NCBI GenBank assembly: GCA_002347405.1
Contig: DDXB01000028.1
Coordinates: 1 to 60,874 of the forward strand
DNA: 60,874 bases
Source of the DNA: Rhodocyclaceae bacterium UBA2271
GTDB lineage: Bacteria > Pseudomonadota > Gammaproteobacteria > Burkholderiales > Rhodocyclaceae
Direction of reading: 5' to 3'
Position 1 is the first letter of the stretch. Each line of letters starts with the position of its first letter. This document shows, one piece after another, positions 17,221 to 28,656 of this stretch. Below the pieces are notes generated by a model. It searched no databases. It saw nothing but the letters and a program-made list of their open reading frames with translations, and was not told the DNA's origin. A program made the translations under genes and the position numbers.

Positions 17221-18084
17221 TCACGGGCTGACCCTTACGGCCAGCCCGGTTTTACCCTTGATGCGTCCAGCCAGGTCTTCCAGCCATTCACCTGGCAATG
17301 AGGAAAGCCGCGGCGCTTCCGGCTGCATGGAAGGGCGTGCCAGACCATACAGATGCACGCCGGCAATGCTGCCCTTTGCCTGCAACAACAGATCAAGATA
17401 AGCCACCACCGCGGCTGCTTCGGGCGGTTTGCCGTCGACGGCGAACAGGCAGGTCTGTACCCACGTAGTGCATAGTTCCCCCGCTTGCCGCAAGCGGCGC
17501 AACACCGTTGCCGGTTGCAGCGTTACGCCGTTGATCTGGCGCATGGTGGCGGGATCGCCGGCATCGACCTTGAACCACACCTCCCCCGCCCGCGCACCCA
17601 TCATGGCGATGCCACGGCGCACCGACGCCCGGCCGAGCATGCTGCCATTGGTGATGAGGCGCAACTGGGGTGGTTCGCCAGACAATTTGGATGGTTCATC
17701 AAGCACCTGTGCATCGATGCAGCGCCCCACCCGTTCGACTGCTTCGGCAAATTCTGGCGCCGTAGTCGGTTCGCCGTTACCGGAAAAGGCGATATCGACA
17801 AGCTTTCTTGCCTCAGGCGGGGCATGCCGTTCGAGAAAATCGCCGACATAGATCTGGGCCAGCATGTCACGCAACTCGTCTTCCAGCCGATCAAGATCAA
17901 TCGGTGGCGGTCCGCCGCGCTTGAGGTCGGGCACCTGGCAGTAAATGCAGCGCCAGTTGCAGGCATTGTTGGGGTTGAGGTTGATGCCGAGCGAAACCCC
18001 GCCGGCCCGGCGCGACACGACCGGATAGACATAAGTCATGCCGGCGCTGTCGCGGCTGTGATCCTTGACGGTGAGGCGGGGCAT
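17221..18084 (-). CDS. Radical SAM protein
   Basis: A 287-residue radical SAM enzyme. The iron-sulfur motif is CNWRCIYC (C42, C46, C49), preceded by the conserved YPVVSRRAGGVSLGINLNPN. No extra cluster or auxiliary domain is visible. Start 18084 (MPRLTVKDHSRDSAG) fits family N-termini; the open frame continues upstream over the queD gene, which is not plausible as protein. It is divergent from queD, with 81 bp between starts. The pairing suggests a link to deazapurine/pterin chemistry, but function is unassigned. Confidence 0.8.
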   Translation of the reverse strand: MPRLTVKDHSRDSAGMTYVYPVVSRRAGGVSLGINLNPNNACNWRCIYCQVPDLKRGGPPPIDLDRLEDELRDMLAQIYVGDFLERHAPPEARKLVDIAFSGNGEPTTAPEFAEAVERVGRCIDAQVLDEPSKLSGEPPQLRLITNGSMLGRASVRRGIAMMGARAGEVWFKVDAGDPATMRQINGVTLQPATVLRRLRQAGELCTTWVQTCLFAVDGKPPEAAAVVAYLDLLLQAKGSIAGVHLYGLARPSMQPEAPRLSSLPGEWLEDLAGRIKGKTGLAVRVSP

Positions 18085-18165
18085 GGGCGGCTGGGGTGCG
18101 AGTGGAGGGAAGTGGCTGGGATATACTGCGTCAGGAAAAACTTCCCCCGGATTATCGCCCATCCC

Positions 18166-18630
18166 ATGCAGATCACACGCCGTCTCGAATTCGACGCCGG
18201 TCATCGCATTCCCGACCACCAGAGCCAGTGCCGCCATCTGCACGGGCACCGCTATGCGCTGGAAATCACCCTCACCGGCGAGATCATCGAGGCCGCCGGC
18301 CAGCCATACAACGGCATGGTGATGGACTTTTCCGAGGTCAAGGCAATCGCCGTGCGTCATGTCGTGGCGGTTTGGGATCACGCCTTTCTGGTCTATCGCC
18401 ACGACACGCCGGTCGTCGAGTTTCTCGCCAGCCTGCCCGGCCACAAGACCGTCGTGCTTGACCGCGTGCCGACCGCCGAAAACCTGGCGCGGATTGCCTT
18501 CGAGTTGCTCGACCCGGTCTTTCGCGACGTCTATGGCAACCACCTGCACCTCGAACGGGTGCGCCTCTACGAAACCCCCAATTGCTGGGCCGATTGCCGG
18601 CGCAGCGATTTTTCTCCGGTGAAACCATGA
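18166..18630 (+). CDS. queD: 6-carboxy-5,6,7,8-tetrahydropterin synthase
   Basis: Converts dihydroneopterin triphosphate to 6-carboxytetrahydropterin on the way to queuosine. A 154-residue PTPS-fold protein with Zn ligands H13, H26 and H28 (AGHRI, HLHGH) and the catalytic cysteine C22 (QCRHLHGH). Later DH and E residues complete the site. The stop codon overlaps the gcvT start by four bases (ATGA), so queD and the glycine cleavage genes are probably translated as one operon. queC and queE are not in the window. Confidence 0.9.
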   Translation: MQITRRLEFDAGHRIPDHQSQCRHLHGHRYALEITLTGEIIEAAGQPYNGMVMDFSEVKAIAVRHVVAVWDHAFLVYRHDTPVVEFLASLPGHKTVVLDRVPTAENLARIAFELLDPVFRDVYGNHLHLERVRLYETPNCWADCRRSDFSPVKP

Positions 18631-19712
18631 TCCAGCGCACCCCCCTGTACGACAGCCATCTCGCCGCCCACGGCCGCATCGTCAACTTCGCCGACTGGGA
18701 AATGCCCATCAACTACGGTTCACAGATCGAGGAACATCACGCCGTCCGCCAGGATGCCGGCATGTTCGATGTATCGCACATGCTCGCCATCGATCTCACC
18801 GGCGGCGAATCGCAAGCCTTTTTGCGCCACCTGCTGGCCAACGATGTCGCCAAACTGACCGTGCCCGGCAAGGCGCTCTATTCCTGCCTGCTCCAGGAAG
18901 ATGGCGGTGTCATCGACGACCTGATCGTTTATTTTTTCACCCCGACGCACTACCGCATCGTCGTCAATGCCGGCACAGCCGAGAAGGATCTGGGCTGGAT
19001 GCAGCTGCAAGCCGCCGACTTCGCCGTCAGCCTCAAGCCGCGCCGTGACCTGGCGATGATTGCCGTACAGGGCCCGCAGGCGCGCGAGCGTTTCTGGACA
19101 GCCTTTCCGGCCAGCCGCGTAACCAGCGAAGCACTCGTGCCGTTTCAGGCGGCGGAGTGGAATGACTGGTTGATAGCCCGCACCGGCTACACCGGCGAGG
19201 ACGGCTTCGAAATCGCCGTGCCGGCCACTGCCGCCGCCGCCGTGTGGGAAAAACTGGTCGCCGCCGGCATCCGCCCCTGCGGCCTGGGCGCCCGCGACAC
19301 CCTGCGGCTCGAAGCCGGCATGAACCTCTATGGCCAGGACATGGACGAAACGCAAAACCCGCTCGAATCGGGCCTGACCTGGACCGTCGATTTCAAGGAT
19401 GCCAGTCGCGACTTCATCGGAAAGTCGGCGCTGGCGGGACGGCGCGACGCAGGCAACTTGCGCTCTTTCCTCGGCCTCGTGCTGCTCGACAAGGGCGTGC
19501 TGCGCGCCCACCAGAAAGTCGTCACCGCCCAGGGCGCGGGCGAAATCACCAGCGGCAGTTTCTCGCCCACGCTCAACCAGTCGATCGCCCTGGCGCGCCT
19601 GCCCGGCGGCGTTGCCGCCGGCGACCTTGTCGAAGTGGCCGTCCGCGACAAATTACTCCGCGCGAAAGTCGTCAAGCCGACGTTCGTGCGTCACGGCAAA
19701 TCCCTCATCTGA
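18627..19712 (+). CDS. gcvT: Glycine cleavage T-protein (aminomethyltransferase)
   Basis: Transfers the one-carbon unit from the H-protein-bound aminomethyl group to tetrahydrofolate, releasing ammonia. 361 residues with the expected N-terminal folate-binding motifs (FDVSHM, GVIDDLIVYFF), MNLYGQDMDETQNPLESGL, and a C-terminal barrel (EITSGSFSPTLNQSIALAR). Start at 18627 overlaps queD. Near residues 266-273 the sequence GKSALAGRR is encoded by a copy of the 23-bp dispersed repeat (19421-19443). Confidence 0.95.
   Translation: MIQRTPLYDSHLAAHGRIVNFADWEMPINYGSQIEEHHAVRQDAGMFDVSHMLAIDLTGGESQAFLRHLLANDVAKLTVPGKALYSCLLQEDGGVIDDLIVYFFTPTHYRIVVNAGTAEKDLGWMQLQAADFAVSLKPRRDLAMIAVQGPQARERFWTAFPASRVTSEALVPFQAAEWNDWLIARTGYTGEDGFEIAVPATAAAAVWEKLVAAGIRPCGLGARDTLRLEAGMNLYGQDMDETQNPLESGLTWTVDFKDASRDFIGKSALAGRRDAGNLRSFLGLVLLDKGVLRAHQKVVTAQGAGEITSGSFSPTLNQSIALARLPGGVAAGDLVEVAVRDKLLRAKVVKPTFVRHGKSLI
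19421..19443 (+). repeat. 23-bp dispersed repeat, copy in gcvT
   Basis: Copy 1 of AAAGTCGGCGCTGGCGGGAC plus GGC, exact. It is read here as K-S-A-L-A-G-R, in a linker between the folate domain and the C-terminal barrel. Identical copies are at 21339 and 23241 on this strand and at 56575 on the other. Confidence 0.8.
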
Positions 19713-19737
19713 ACTCACTACTCACTCGGAGCCCATC

Positions 19738-20114
19738 ATGAACATCCCCGCCGATCTCAAATACACCCAATCCCATGAATGGGTGAAGCAGGAAGCCGAC
19801 GGCACCGTCACCATCGGCATCACCGATCACGCCCAGGAAGCGCTTGGCGACATCGTGTTTCTCGAACTCCCCGAGCCCGGTCTGATGGTGAAAGTCGGCG
19901 AGGAGTGCGCGGTGGTTGAATCGGTCAAGGCCGCATCCGATATCTATGCGCCGCTCGCCGGCGAAGTCGTTGCCAGAAACGAAGACGCCATGGGCGCGCC
20001 CGAGAGCGTGAATCAGGATGCCTATGCCGCCTGGCTGTTCAGGCTGAAGCCCGCCAATCCGGCCGACCTGAGTTTGCTGCTCGACGCCGCCGCCTACGAA
20101 AAAGTTGCCACCGA

Positions 20115-20118
<4 letters not shown>
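19738..20118 (+). CDS. gcvH: Glycine cleavage H-protein
   Basis: The lipoylated shuttle protein of glycine cleavage, carrying intermediates between P, T and L proteins. 126 residues; the lipoyl lysine is K64 in ESVKAASD. The start at 19738 follows CACTCGGAGCC, which holds a GGAG ribosome-binding site. It lies 25 bp after gcvT. The stop codon overlaps the gcvP start (ATGA), so the two are translationally coupled. Confidence 0.96.
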
Positions 20119-22998
<2,880 letters not shown>

Positions 22999-23006
<8 letters not shown>

Positions 23007-23519
23007 CCAGCACCTGATCCTCACCGTCATCGGCGACGACCGCCCCGGCCTCGTCGAAGAACTCGCCAGCGCCATCGCCGCCCACGACGGCAACTGGCTT
23101 GAAGCCTCGCTGGCGCACCTGTCCGGCAAATTTGCCGGCATCGTCAGGGTGGCCGTTTCCGCCAACCAGGTCGAGCCGCTCAAGGCCACGCTGGCAAAAC
23201 TCGTCGGCCTTAAAGTGAGCGCGGAAGTTGCCGCGGAAGAAAAGTCGGCGCTGGCGGGACGGCGTCTGACGCTCAATCTCGTCGGCCACGACCGCATCGG
23301 CATCGTCCGCGAAGTCTCGCAGGTGCTGGCGCGCCATGCCGTCAACGTCGAAGAACTGGCGACCTACACCAGCAGCGCGCCGATGTCGGCGGAAGTGCTT
23401 TTCCATGCCGAAGCCGAACTCTTCACCGCGCCCGACTTCGATGCCCGCGCGCTGAAAGCCGAGTTGGAAAGACTCTCCGACGACCTGATGGTCGACATCA
23501 CGCTTGGGGAAACCCTGTA

Positions 23520-23520
<1 letters not shown>
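22999..23520 (+). CDS. GcvR-like ACT-domain protein
   Basis: 173 residues forming two ACT domains (about 3-78 and 90-170), the arrangement of GcvR, which in E. coli modulates GcvA control of glycine cleavage. An ATG at 22993 is only 2 nt after GGAGGA, while the ATG at 22999 is 8 nt after it, so I prefer 22999. It overlaps the gcvP stop and is the regulator-like gene of the operon. The linker between the ACT domains contains the 23-bp repeat (KSALAGRR). No GcvA is in the window. Confidence 0.82.
23241..23263 (+). repeat. 23-bp dispersed repeat, copy in the gcvR-like gene
   Basis: Exact copy 3, read as K-S-A-L-A-G-R in the hinge between two ACT domains. Confidence 0.8.
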
Positions 23521-24047
<527 letters not shown>

Positions 24048-24151
24048 AATCCCCCCACACTGGCGCGAAAAGCGCCAGAATGTTCTTGAGTCTCACTTTC
24101 GGAAGAGCAGCGTCCCGCACCGGGATGCCAGAATGCCGTCGGGGGAATGTC

Positions 24152-26092
24152 ATGTTGAGCAAGGCCAAGCTGACCGGGCTATGCGCGTTTTTCACCGCGG
24201 CATGTCTGCTTGCACTGCCGGCGCGGGCCACCACCCCGGCTGCGGATGACCGTGAGCCTCTGACCTTCGGTGTCTTTGCCTTCCTCGGCGAGGAGCGCAC
24301 CCGCGCCATGTATCAACCCGTGGCGGATTACCTCAATCAGACCCTCAAACATGAGCGCGTCGTGCTCAGGGTGCTCACCGATGGCGAATTGGAGAGCGCA
24401 CTCGCCAGCGGCGAACTGGACATTGTGACGACCAACGCCACGCATTTCATAGTGGTACGGAAGCGGATGCCGCTGACCGGTGTGATTGCCACTCTGGTGG
24501 CGAGCGAGGCGGGCCAGCCCCTGCACATGCTGGGCGGGGCCATCATCGCCCGCGCCGACCGGGATGACATCCGCAACGTGGCGGATATCCGGAACAAGGT
24601 AATTGCTGCCCTGAGCCCATACCATTTAGTCGGCTATCGGGCCCAGGCCAACGAATTGTTGCGGGCTGGTATCCACTTGCCCGGCGCTACGGCCCGGATG
24701 GACACTCTGGGCGAGCATCAGGCCGTGGTGCACGCAGTGCTGGCGGGGCGCGCCGAGGTTGGCTTCGTCCGCAGCGGCATTCTGGAAATGATGCAGCGTG
24801 AAGGCAACCTGCCGGCAGGCGCGGTGAAAATTATCGGAACCCAGCATCACCCCGGTTTTCCATACCAGGTTTCAACCCGGCTGTACCCGGAATGGCCGGT
24901 ATTTGCCCTGCCCCATGTGGATGAGCGTTCGGTACGCCATGTGGCCGCCGCCCTCTTTTCCCTCGAGCCGGATCATCCGGCCGCCCGGGCGGCCGGCATT
25001 CATGGCTATACCGTGCCGGCAGATTACCTGCCCGTGGAAGAACTTTCCCGCGCCCTGCGCCTACCCCCCTTCGACCAGACACCCCATTTCACGCTGCGGG
25101 ACGCCTGGGAGAAGTGGCGGGTGTTCGTGATCCTGGGCCTGCTGCCGGGGCTGCTGGTAGCCTCCCTGTCTGTCGCCTTGATGCTGGCCCTGCGCCGCGC
25201 CCGCCGTGAAAAAGAACGTTCGGCGGGTCTGTTGGCCGGACTTGGCGAAGGGATATATGGCTGCGACCTGCAGGGCCGGTGCATCCTCATCAACCCCGCC
25301 GCGCTGCAAATGCTCGGCTTGACAGAAGCCGAAGTGCTTGGATGCGACCAGCACCTGCTGTTTCACCATCACAAACCGGATGGCACAGCCTATCCAAATT
25401 CAGAGTGTCCAATTTCCCAGACACTTTCCGATGGCACGGCCAGGCGAGGCGAGGAATGGTTTTTCCGCGCCGACGGCAGCGGCTTTCCGGTAGACATGGT
25501 CGTGACGCCCACGCAACAGCAATCCGGGCTGCGCAGTGGCGCTGTGGTGGCTTTTCAGGACATCACCCAGCGCAAAGCCATGGATCGTGAGTTGCTGCGG
25601 CTTGCCACCACCGATACGCTGACCGGGCTGGCCAACCGCCGTCATTTCCTCGACGAGATCGGGCAGGAGCTCGCGCGTATGCGCCGTTTCACCGAACCCG
25701 CAGCCTTGCTGATGCTGGATCTGGATCATTTCAAGAACATCAATGACCAGCATGGTCACGCCGCGGGAGACGCCGTGCTCAAGGCCTTTGCCGGGGTCGT
25801 GACGGACAGCCTGCGCAAAACCGACCGGGCCGGGCGCTTGGGTGGCGAGGAATTCGCCATCCTGTTGCCCGGAACCCATGCCGACGCGGCCCAGGCCTTT
25901 GCCGAACGCTTGCGCTCGAGCGTGGAAGCGCTGCCCATCGCATTCGAGAACCTGACCCTGCAAATCACCGTGAGCATCGGCGTGACCGGCCTCAACCCGG
26001 AGGACGTCGAATCAACATTGAAGAGAGGAGACCGCGCCCTTTATCTCGCCAAGGGAAACGGCCGCAATCGGGTGGAACTGCTGCTATCGTAA
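24152..26092 (+). CDS. Diguanylate cyclase with PhnD-like periplasmic domain, PAS and GGDEF
   Basis: A 646-residue membrane sensor. A signal peptide (1-25) precedes a periplasmic phosphate/phosphonate-binding-like domain (about 33-290), a transmembrane segment (about 325-350, LGLLPGLLVASLSVALMLAL), a PAS domain (about 358-475) and a GGDEF domain (about 480-645). The active site is GGEEF, with RKTD five residues ahead as an I-site. The periplasmic domain should bind a small ligand that gates c-di-GMP synthesis. The start 24152 follows GGGGGAA. It is a single gene 104 bp after the carbonic anhydrase-like gene. Confidence 0.88.
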   Translation: MLSKAKLTGLCAFFTAACLLALPARATTPAADDREPLTFGVFAFLGEERTRAMYQPVADYLNQTLKHERVVLRVLTDGELESALASGELDIVTTNATHFIVVRKRMPLTGVIATLVASEAGQPLHMLGGAIIARADRDDIRNVADIRNKVIAALSPYHLVGYRAQANELLRAGIHLPGATARMDTLGEHQAVVHAVLAGRAEVGFVRSGILEMMQREGNLPAGAVKIIGTQHHPGFPYQVSTRLYPEWPVFALPHVDERSVRHVAAALFSLEPDHPAARAAGIHGYTVPADYLPVEELSRALRLPPFDQTPHFTLRDAWEKWRVFVILGLLPGLLVASLSVALMLALRRARREKERSAGLLAGLGEGIYGCDLQGRCILINPAALQMLGLTEAEVLGCDQHLLFHHHKPDGTAYPNSECPISQTLSDGTARRGEEWFFRADGSGFPVDMVVTPTQQQSGLRSGAVVAFQDITQRKAMDRELLRLATTDTLTGLANRRHFLDEIGQELARMRRFTEPAALLMLDLDHFKNINDQHGHAAGDAVLKAFAGVVTDSLRKTDRAGRLGGEEFAILLPGTHADAAQAFAERLRSSVEALPIAFENLTLQITVSIGVTGLNPEDVESTLKRGDRALYLAKGNGRNRVELLLS

Positions 26093-26093
26093 A

Positions 26094-26170
26094 ACGAGGT
26101 CGGCGGGGAGCAAGTCAGGTTAATCGCCAGGCTTTTCGAAGCTTTCGTTCGATTAACACGCCGACCTCGT
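26094..26170. repeat. Nested inverted repeat, possible structured RNA
   Basis: A 77-bp element in the gap between the diguanylate cyclase and SIMPL genes. The outer 12-bp perfect stem is ACGAGGTCGGCG (26094-26105) with 26159-26170; a second 7-bp stem is TTAATCG (26120-26126) with CGATTAA (26150-26156); inside is GCTT-TTCG-AAGC, a UUCG-type tetraloop. No T-run follows. It could end the upstream transcript, or be a small mobile palindrome. Confidence 0.7.
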
Positions 26171-26281
26171 GTGTCATGACAGGATTTTTGCTTTTGCCCA
26201 GACACGCCTCGCCGAATTCAGGCTGGCCAGAATGTGCAATAGCTCGCCGAACTACCAACATTTTTTGACGGAGACCGCCCC

Positions 26282-26971
26282 ATGAACCGTGCCTGGTTGT
26301 TGCCGCTGCTGCTGATCACCCTACCTACCCTGGCTGCGGAGTTACCTGCCCGGCCGAGCGGCACACTCATCGACTTTCGTGTCGATGTGCAGAAAAGCGT
26401 CCCCAACGATCTGGGCCGCGCCACCGCCTTTGCCGAAATGACCGGCGACGACCCCGCCGAAGTGGCGCGCAAGGTCAAGGTCGCCATCGCCGACGGACTG
26501 GCCACCGCCAAGACCCAAACCGGGCTGACGGTAAAAAGCGGCGCGACCCATACTTATCCGATCTATGCCAAAGGCGGCCGCAGCATCGAAAGCTGGCGCA
26601 TGCGTTCGGAAATCATCCTCGAAAGCCGCGACGCGGCGGCGCTGTCAGCGACAGTGGGCAAGTTGCAGAGTACGCTGGGCATCAGCAACATCAATTTTTC
26701 CCCCGCTGCGGAAACCCGCCGCAAGGCGGAAGACGATGCCACGCTCGAAGCCATCGACGCCTTCCGCGCCAAGGCCGAACGCATCGCCGCAACCATGAAG
26801 AAACCATTTCGCATCCGCCAGATGAGCGTCAGCGGGAGTGGGCACGCGCCCCCACCCATGCCCATGTACCGCGCCGCCGCCATGGCGGCAGAAGCTGCGC
26901 CGATGCCGGTCGAGGCCGGCGAGTCGAATGTCAGCGTGGGTGTTGCGGGGCAGATCGAACTGATCGACTGA
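26282..26971 (+). CDS. SIMPL domain (DUF541) periplasmic protein
   Basis: A 229-residue exported protein: signal peptide 1-19 (ends LAAELPA) then a SIMPL/DUF541 domain through the rest. Family proteins are periplasmic and have been linked to oxidative stress protection (YggE), but the biochemical role is not known. The C-terminal region is methionine- and alanine-rich (PPPMPMYRAAAMAAEA). GGAG upstream of the ATG supports the start. It stands alone. Confidence 0.82.
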   Translation: MNRAWLLPLLLITLPTLAAELPARPSGTLIDFRVDVQKSVPNDLGRATAFAEMTGDDPAEVARKVKVAIADGLATAKTQTGLTVKSGATHTYPIYAKGGRSIESWRMRSEIILESRDAAALSATVGKLQSTLGISNINFSPAAETRRKAEDDATLEAIDAFRAKAERIAATMKKPFRIRQMSVSGSGHAPPPMPMYRAAAMAAEAAPMPVEAGESNVSVGVAGQIELID

Positions 26972-27017
26972 GGTATGAAAAATAAGGCCAAGGAGACGCT
27001 TGACTGCGGTTGCGCAC

Positions 27018-27054
27018 CCATTCCGGCATAAGCCGGAATCCAGGAGAATCAACA
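27018..27054. repeat. Short REP-like palindrome
   Basis: CATTCCGGCATAAGCCGGAATCC forms a hairpin of the common proteobacterial 'ATTCCGGC..GCCGGAAT' type. A related pair is at 30601-30672. Confidence 0.6.
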
Positions 27055-27168
27055 AACCGGACATCGGCCCATGTCGGTGTGACGATTTTTTAATCAGTGC
27101 CTCCCTGGATCACTGAACCGCGACCCAATTTTTCTCGCGGCTAGTCTGTGCCTCGTACGGTTATGTTT

Positions 27169-27798
27169 TTAACCTCGCTCGACTGTGGACATCTTTATTC
27201 CCGCAAAAATCAGCATCCCTCCAGCCGTACGATTGATGCATTTAATGATAAAGGGCGAAATAGCTACTCTGCTTGATTTGTGACCCAGATACGCATATAG
27301 CGAGTAGCACAACAGGTCTATGAAAAAGGTCATGAAGCACATAATCGCAAGCTGAGGGAAGACCGGGCGGGAGATGTCCACAAATTGCGGCAATAGTGCT
27401 GAAAAATAGAGCAGTGCTTTTGGGTTTGAAGCCTCCACAATGAAGCCTTTGAGAAAGGCCTTATGAGGATTTCCGGCTTCCCGCGTTGACGGTGAGATAT
27501 TTAAGGGCCCGGCGGAACCAATAATTGCGCCAACGCCAAGATAAAGAAGATAGGCAACGCCAATCCACTTAATTGCCGTGAACAGAGCGTTCGAGGCAAT
27601 GATGAGTGCAGCAATACCCGTCCCAGACAAGACGAAGAACGCGACGTTCGCAACGGCAACTCCCAAGATGACCAGAAATGCCCGTTTGAACCCATTGGAC
27701 GCAGCTTCGCCAGTGACAGAAATTGCGGCAGGCCCTGGTGAAAGCACGACAACGAAAGTAGTAGCCAGGAAGAGTAAGAGCGTTTCTATCGAAATCAT
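27169..27798 (-). CDS. LysE/RhtB-family amino acid exporter
   Basis: A 209-residue inner-membrane protein with about six hydrophobic segments and the family signature LSPGPAAISV near the N-terminus. It would export amino acids or related compounds; the substrate is not predictable. Base composition is clearly lower in GC than the surroundings. It shares strand and composition with the GNAT gene 86 bp upstream; both may have come in together. Confidence 0.85.
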   Translation of the reverse strand: MISIETLLLFLATTFVVVLSPGPAAISVTGEAASNGFKRAFLVILGVAVANVAFFVLSGTGIAALIIASNALFTAIKWIGVAYLLYLGVGAIIGSAGPLNISPSTREAGNPHKAFLKGFIVEASNPKALLYFSALLPQFVDISRPVFPQLAIMCFMTFFIDLLCYSLYAYLGHKSSRVAISPFIIKCINRTAGGMLIFAGIKMSTVERG

Positions 27799-27831
27799 CG
27801 GCGGATCTTCAGTTGTTGAAAAATATAAGTA

Positions 27832-27890
27832 GAGTTAACCAGCCTTGCGCAGCTATATGCGCAAAATTCGTGTTTAGCGCCGGGTTATGC
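27832..27890 (-). other. attC-like hairpin between GNAT and LysE genes
   Basis: On the minus strand GCATAACC (overlapping the GNAT stop codon) can pair with GGTTAAC about 45 bases later, enclosing a TTGCGC/GCGCAA stem. A stop codon embedded in the first arm and this size fit an integron attC site, but the core sites are imperfect and a simple hairpin is equally possible. Confidence 0.35.
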
Positions 27891-28340
27891 CTTGATGGTA
27901 AAGTCATAAACAAGGAACTGTTCATCACGCTTCCAGCCAGCGGATCGATAAAGAGCTTGGGCTGTTTCGTTCGTTATTGCTGTAGATAGAGAGACACGAA
28001 CAGCACCCAACGAACTTGCAAAATCAATGGCAGCTGACATCAACTTTGAGGCCACGCCTTTTCGTCGCGTTTGCTCATGAACAAAAAGATCGTTGAGCAC
28101 AAACACACGGGCAATCGATACCGACGAAAAGCTTGGATAGAGCTGGGTGAAGCCAACAGGCGTATTGCCTTCATGCGCAATGAACAGAACTGACTCGCCA
28201 TGATTGAAGCGCGCGAGCAAAAACTCTCGTGCGGCGGGAATGTCACTCGGACGACCATAGAACTGACGATAGCCATCAAAGAGCGGGACAAGTGCTTCGA
28301 TGTCGGATAAGACAGCTTGGCGAACGGTGATAATTCTCAT
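27885..28340 (-). CDS. GNAT family N-acetyltransferase
   Basis: A 151-residue acetyltransferase. The acetyl-CoA-binding region is VLNDLFVHEQTRRKGVASKLM (about 90-110, with the R/Q-x-x-G-x-G/A-like QTRRKGVA), and the C-terminal NETAQALYRSAGWKRDEQF is typical. The start at 28340 follows GGAG by about five bases; longer readings run into the broken cupin gene. Substrate is unknown. The gene is lower in GC than its neighbours and lies next to a degraded cupin gene, consistent with transfer. Confidence 0.85.
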   Translation of the reverse strand: MRIITVRQAVLSDIEALVPLFDGYRQFYGRPSDIPAAREFLLARFNHGESVLFIAHEGNTPVGFTQLYPSFSSVSIARVFVLNDLFVHEQTRRKGVASKLMSAAIDFASSLGAVRVSLSTAITNETAQALYRSAGWKRDEQFLVYDFTIKA

Positions 28341-28349
28341 ATTTCTCCA

Positions 28350-28535
28350 CAAGATGCATATTGGAAGGCAGGATCGAGCTAATGATAGATGGTCAAAGGC
28401 GTGTTTTTTCAGAAGGTGATCGCTATCACATTCCTGAGGGAGTATGACATTCCGGCAAGGTATACGCCGGGCATGCGTATGTGGCATTTTTTAATGAGCC
28501 ACAGCACTACTCAATTGAATTGCGTTTGGCATAAC
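28350..28535 (+). pseudogene. Truncated cupin-like gene with an internal stop
   Basis: In one frame the sequence reads LEGRIELMIDGQRRVFSEG, then DRYHIPEGV, a TGA stop (28448-28450), and HSGKVYAGHAYVAFFNEPQ, ending SIELRLA at TAA (28533-28535). The pattern (GxIE, G-D-x-Y-x-I-P, xxHSG) is that of a small cupin. The 5' part is cut off near the GNAT gene start and the frame is broken by one stop, so it is a remnant. Confidence 0.65.
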
Positions 28536-28615
28536 AACCGCATCGACGCGGACCGGATGTTTCACTGCGCTCCATCGCGGTGGCAGGCCATGGCCGGAGG
28601 TCATGGCCTGCGTGC
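28529..28615 (+). other. attC-like sequence after the broken cupin gene
   Basis: Starting inside the cupin stop codon, GGCATAACAACCGCATCGAC resembles the left arm of integron attC sites (core RYYYAAC, then conserved CGCATCGA). The matching GTTRRRY arm is not found, so it would be half a site. No integrase is in the window. Confidence 0.4.
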
Positions 28616-28656
28616 GAAACGAAATCCTGCCCTGAAAAGGTCAGCGCTGGACCAAC

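Noticed and set aside
17485..18165. Long plus-strand frame upstream of queD
   Set aside because: It is antisense to the radical SAM gene; the recognisable QueD sequence starts only at 18166.
24058..24080. Intrinsic terminator after the carbonic anhydrase-like gene
   Set aside because: CTGGCGC-GAAAA-GCGCCAG is a good hairpin but is not followed by a T-run; left out as a firm call.
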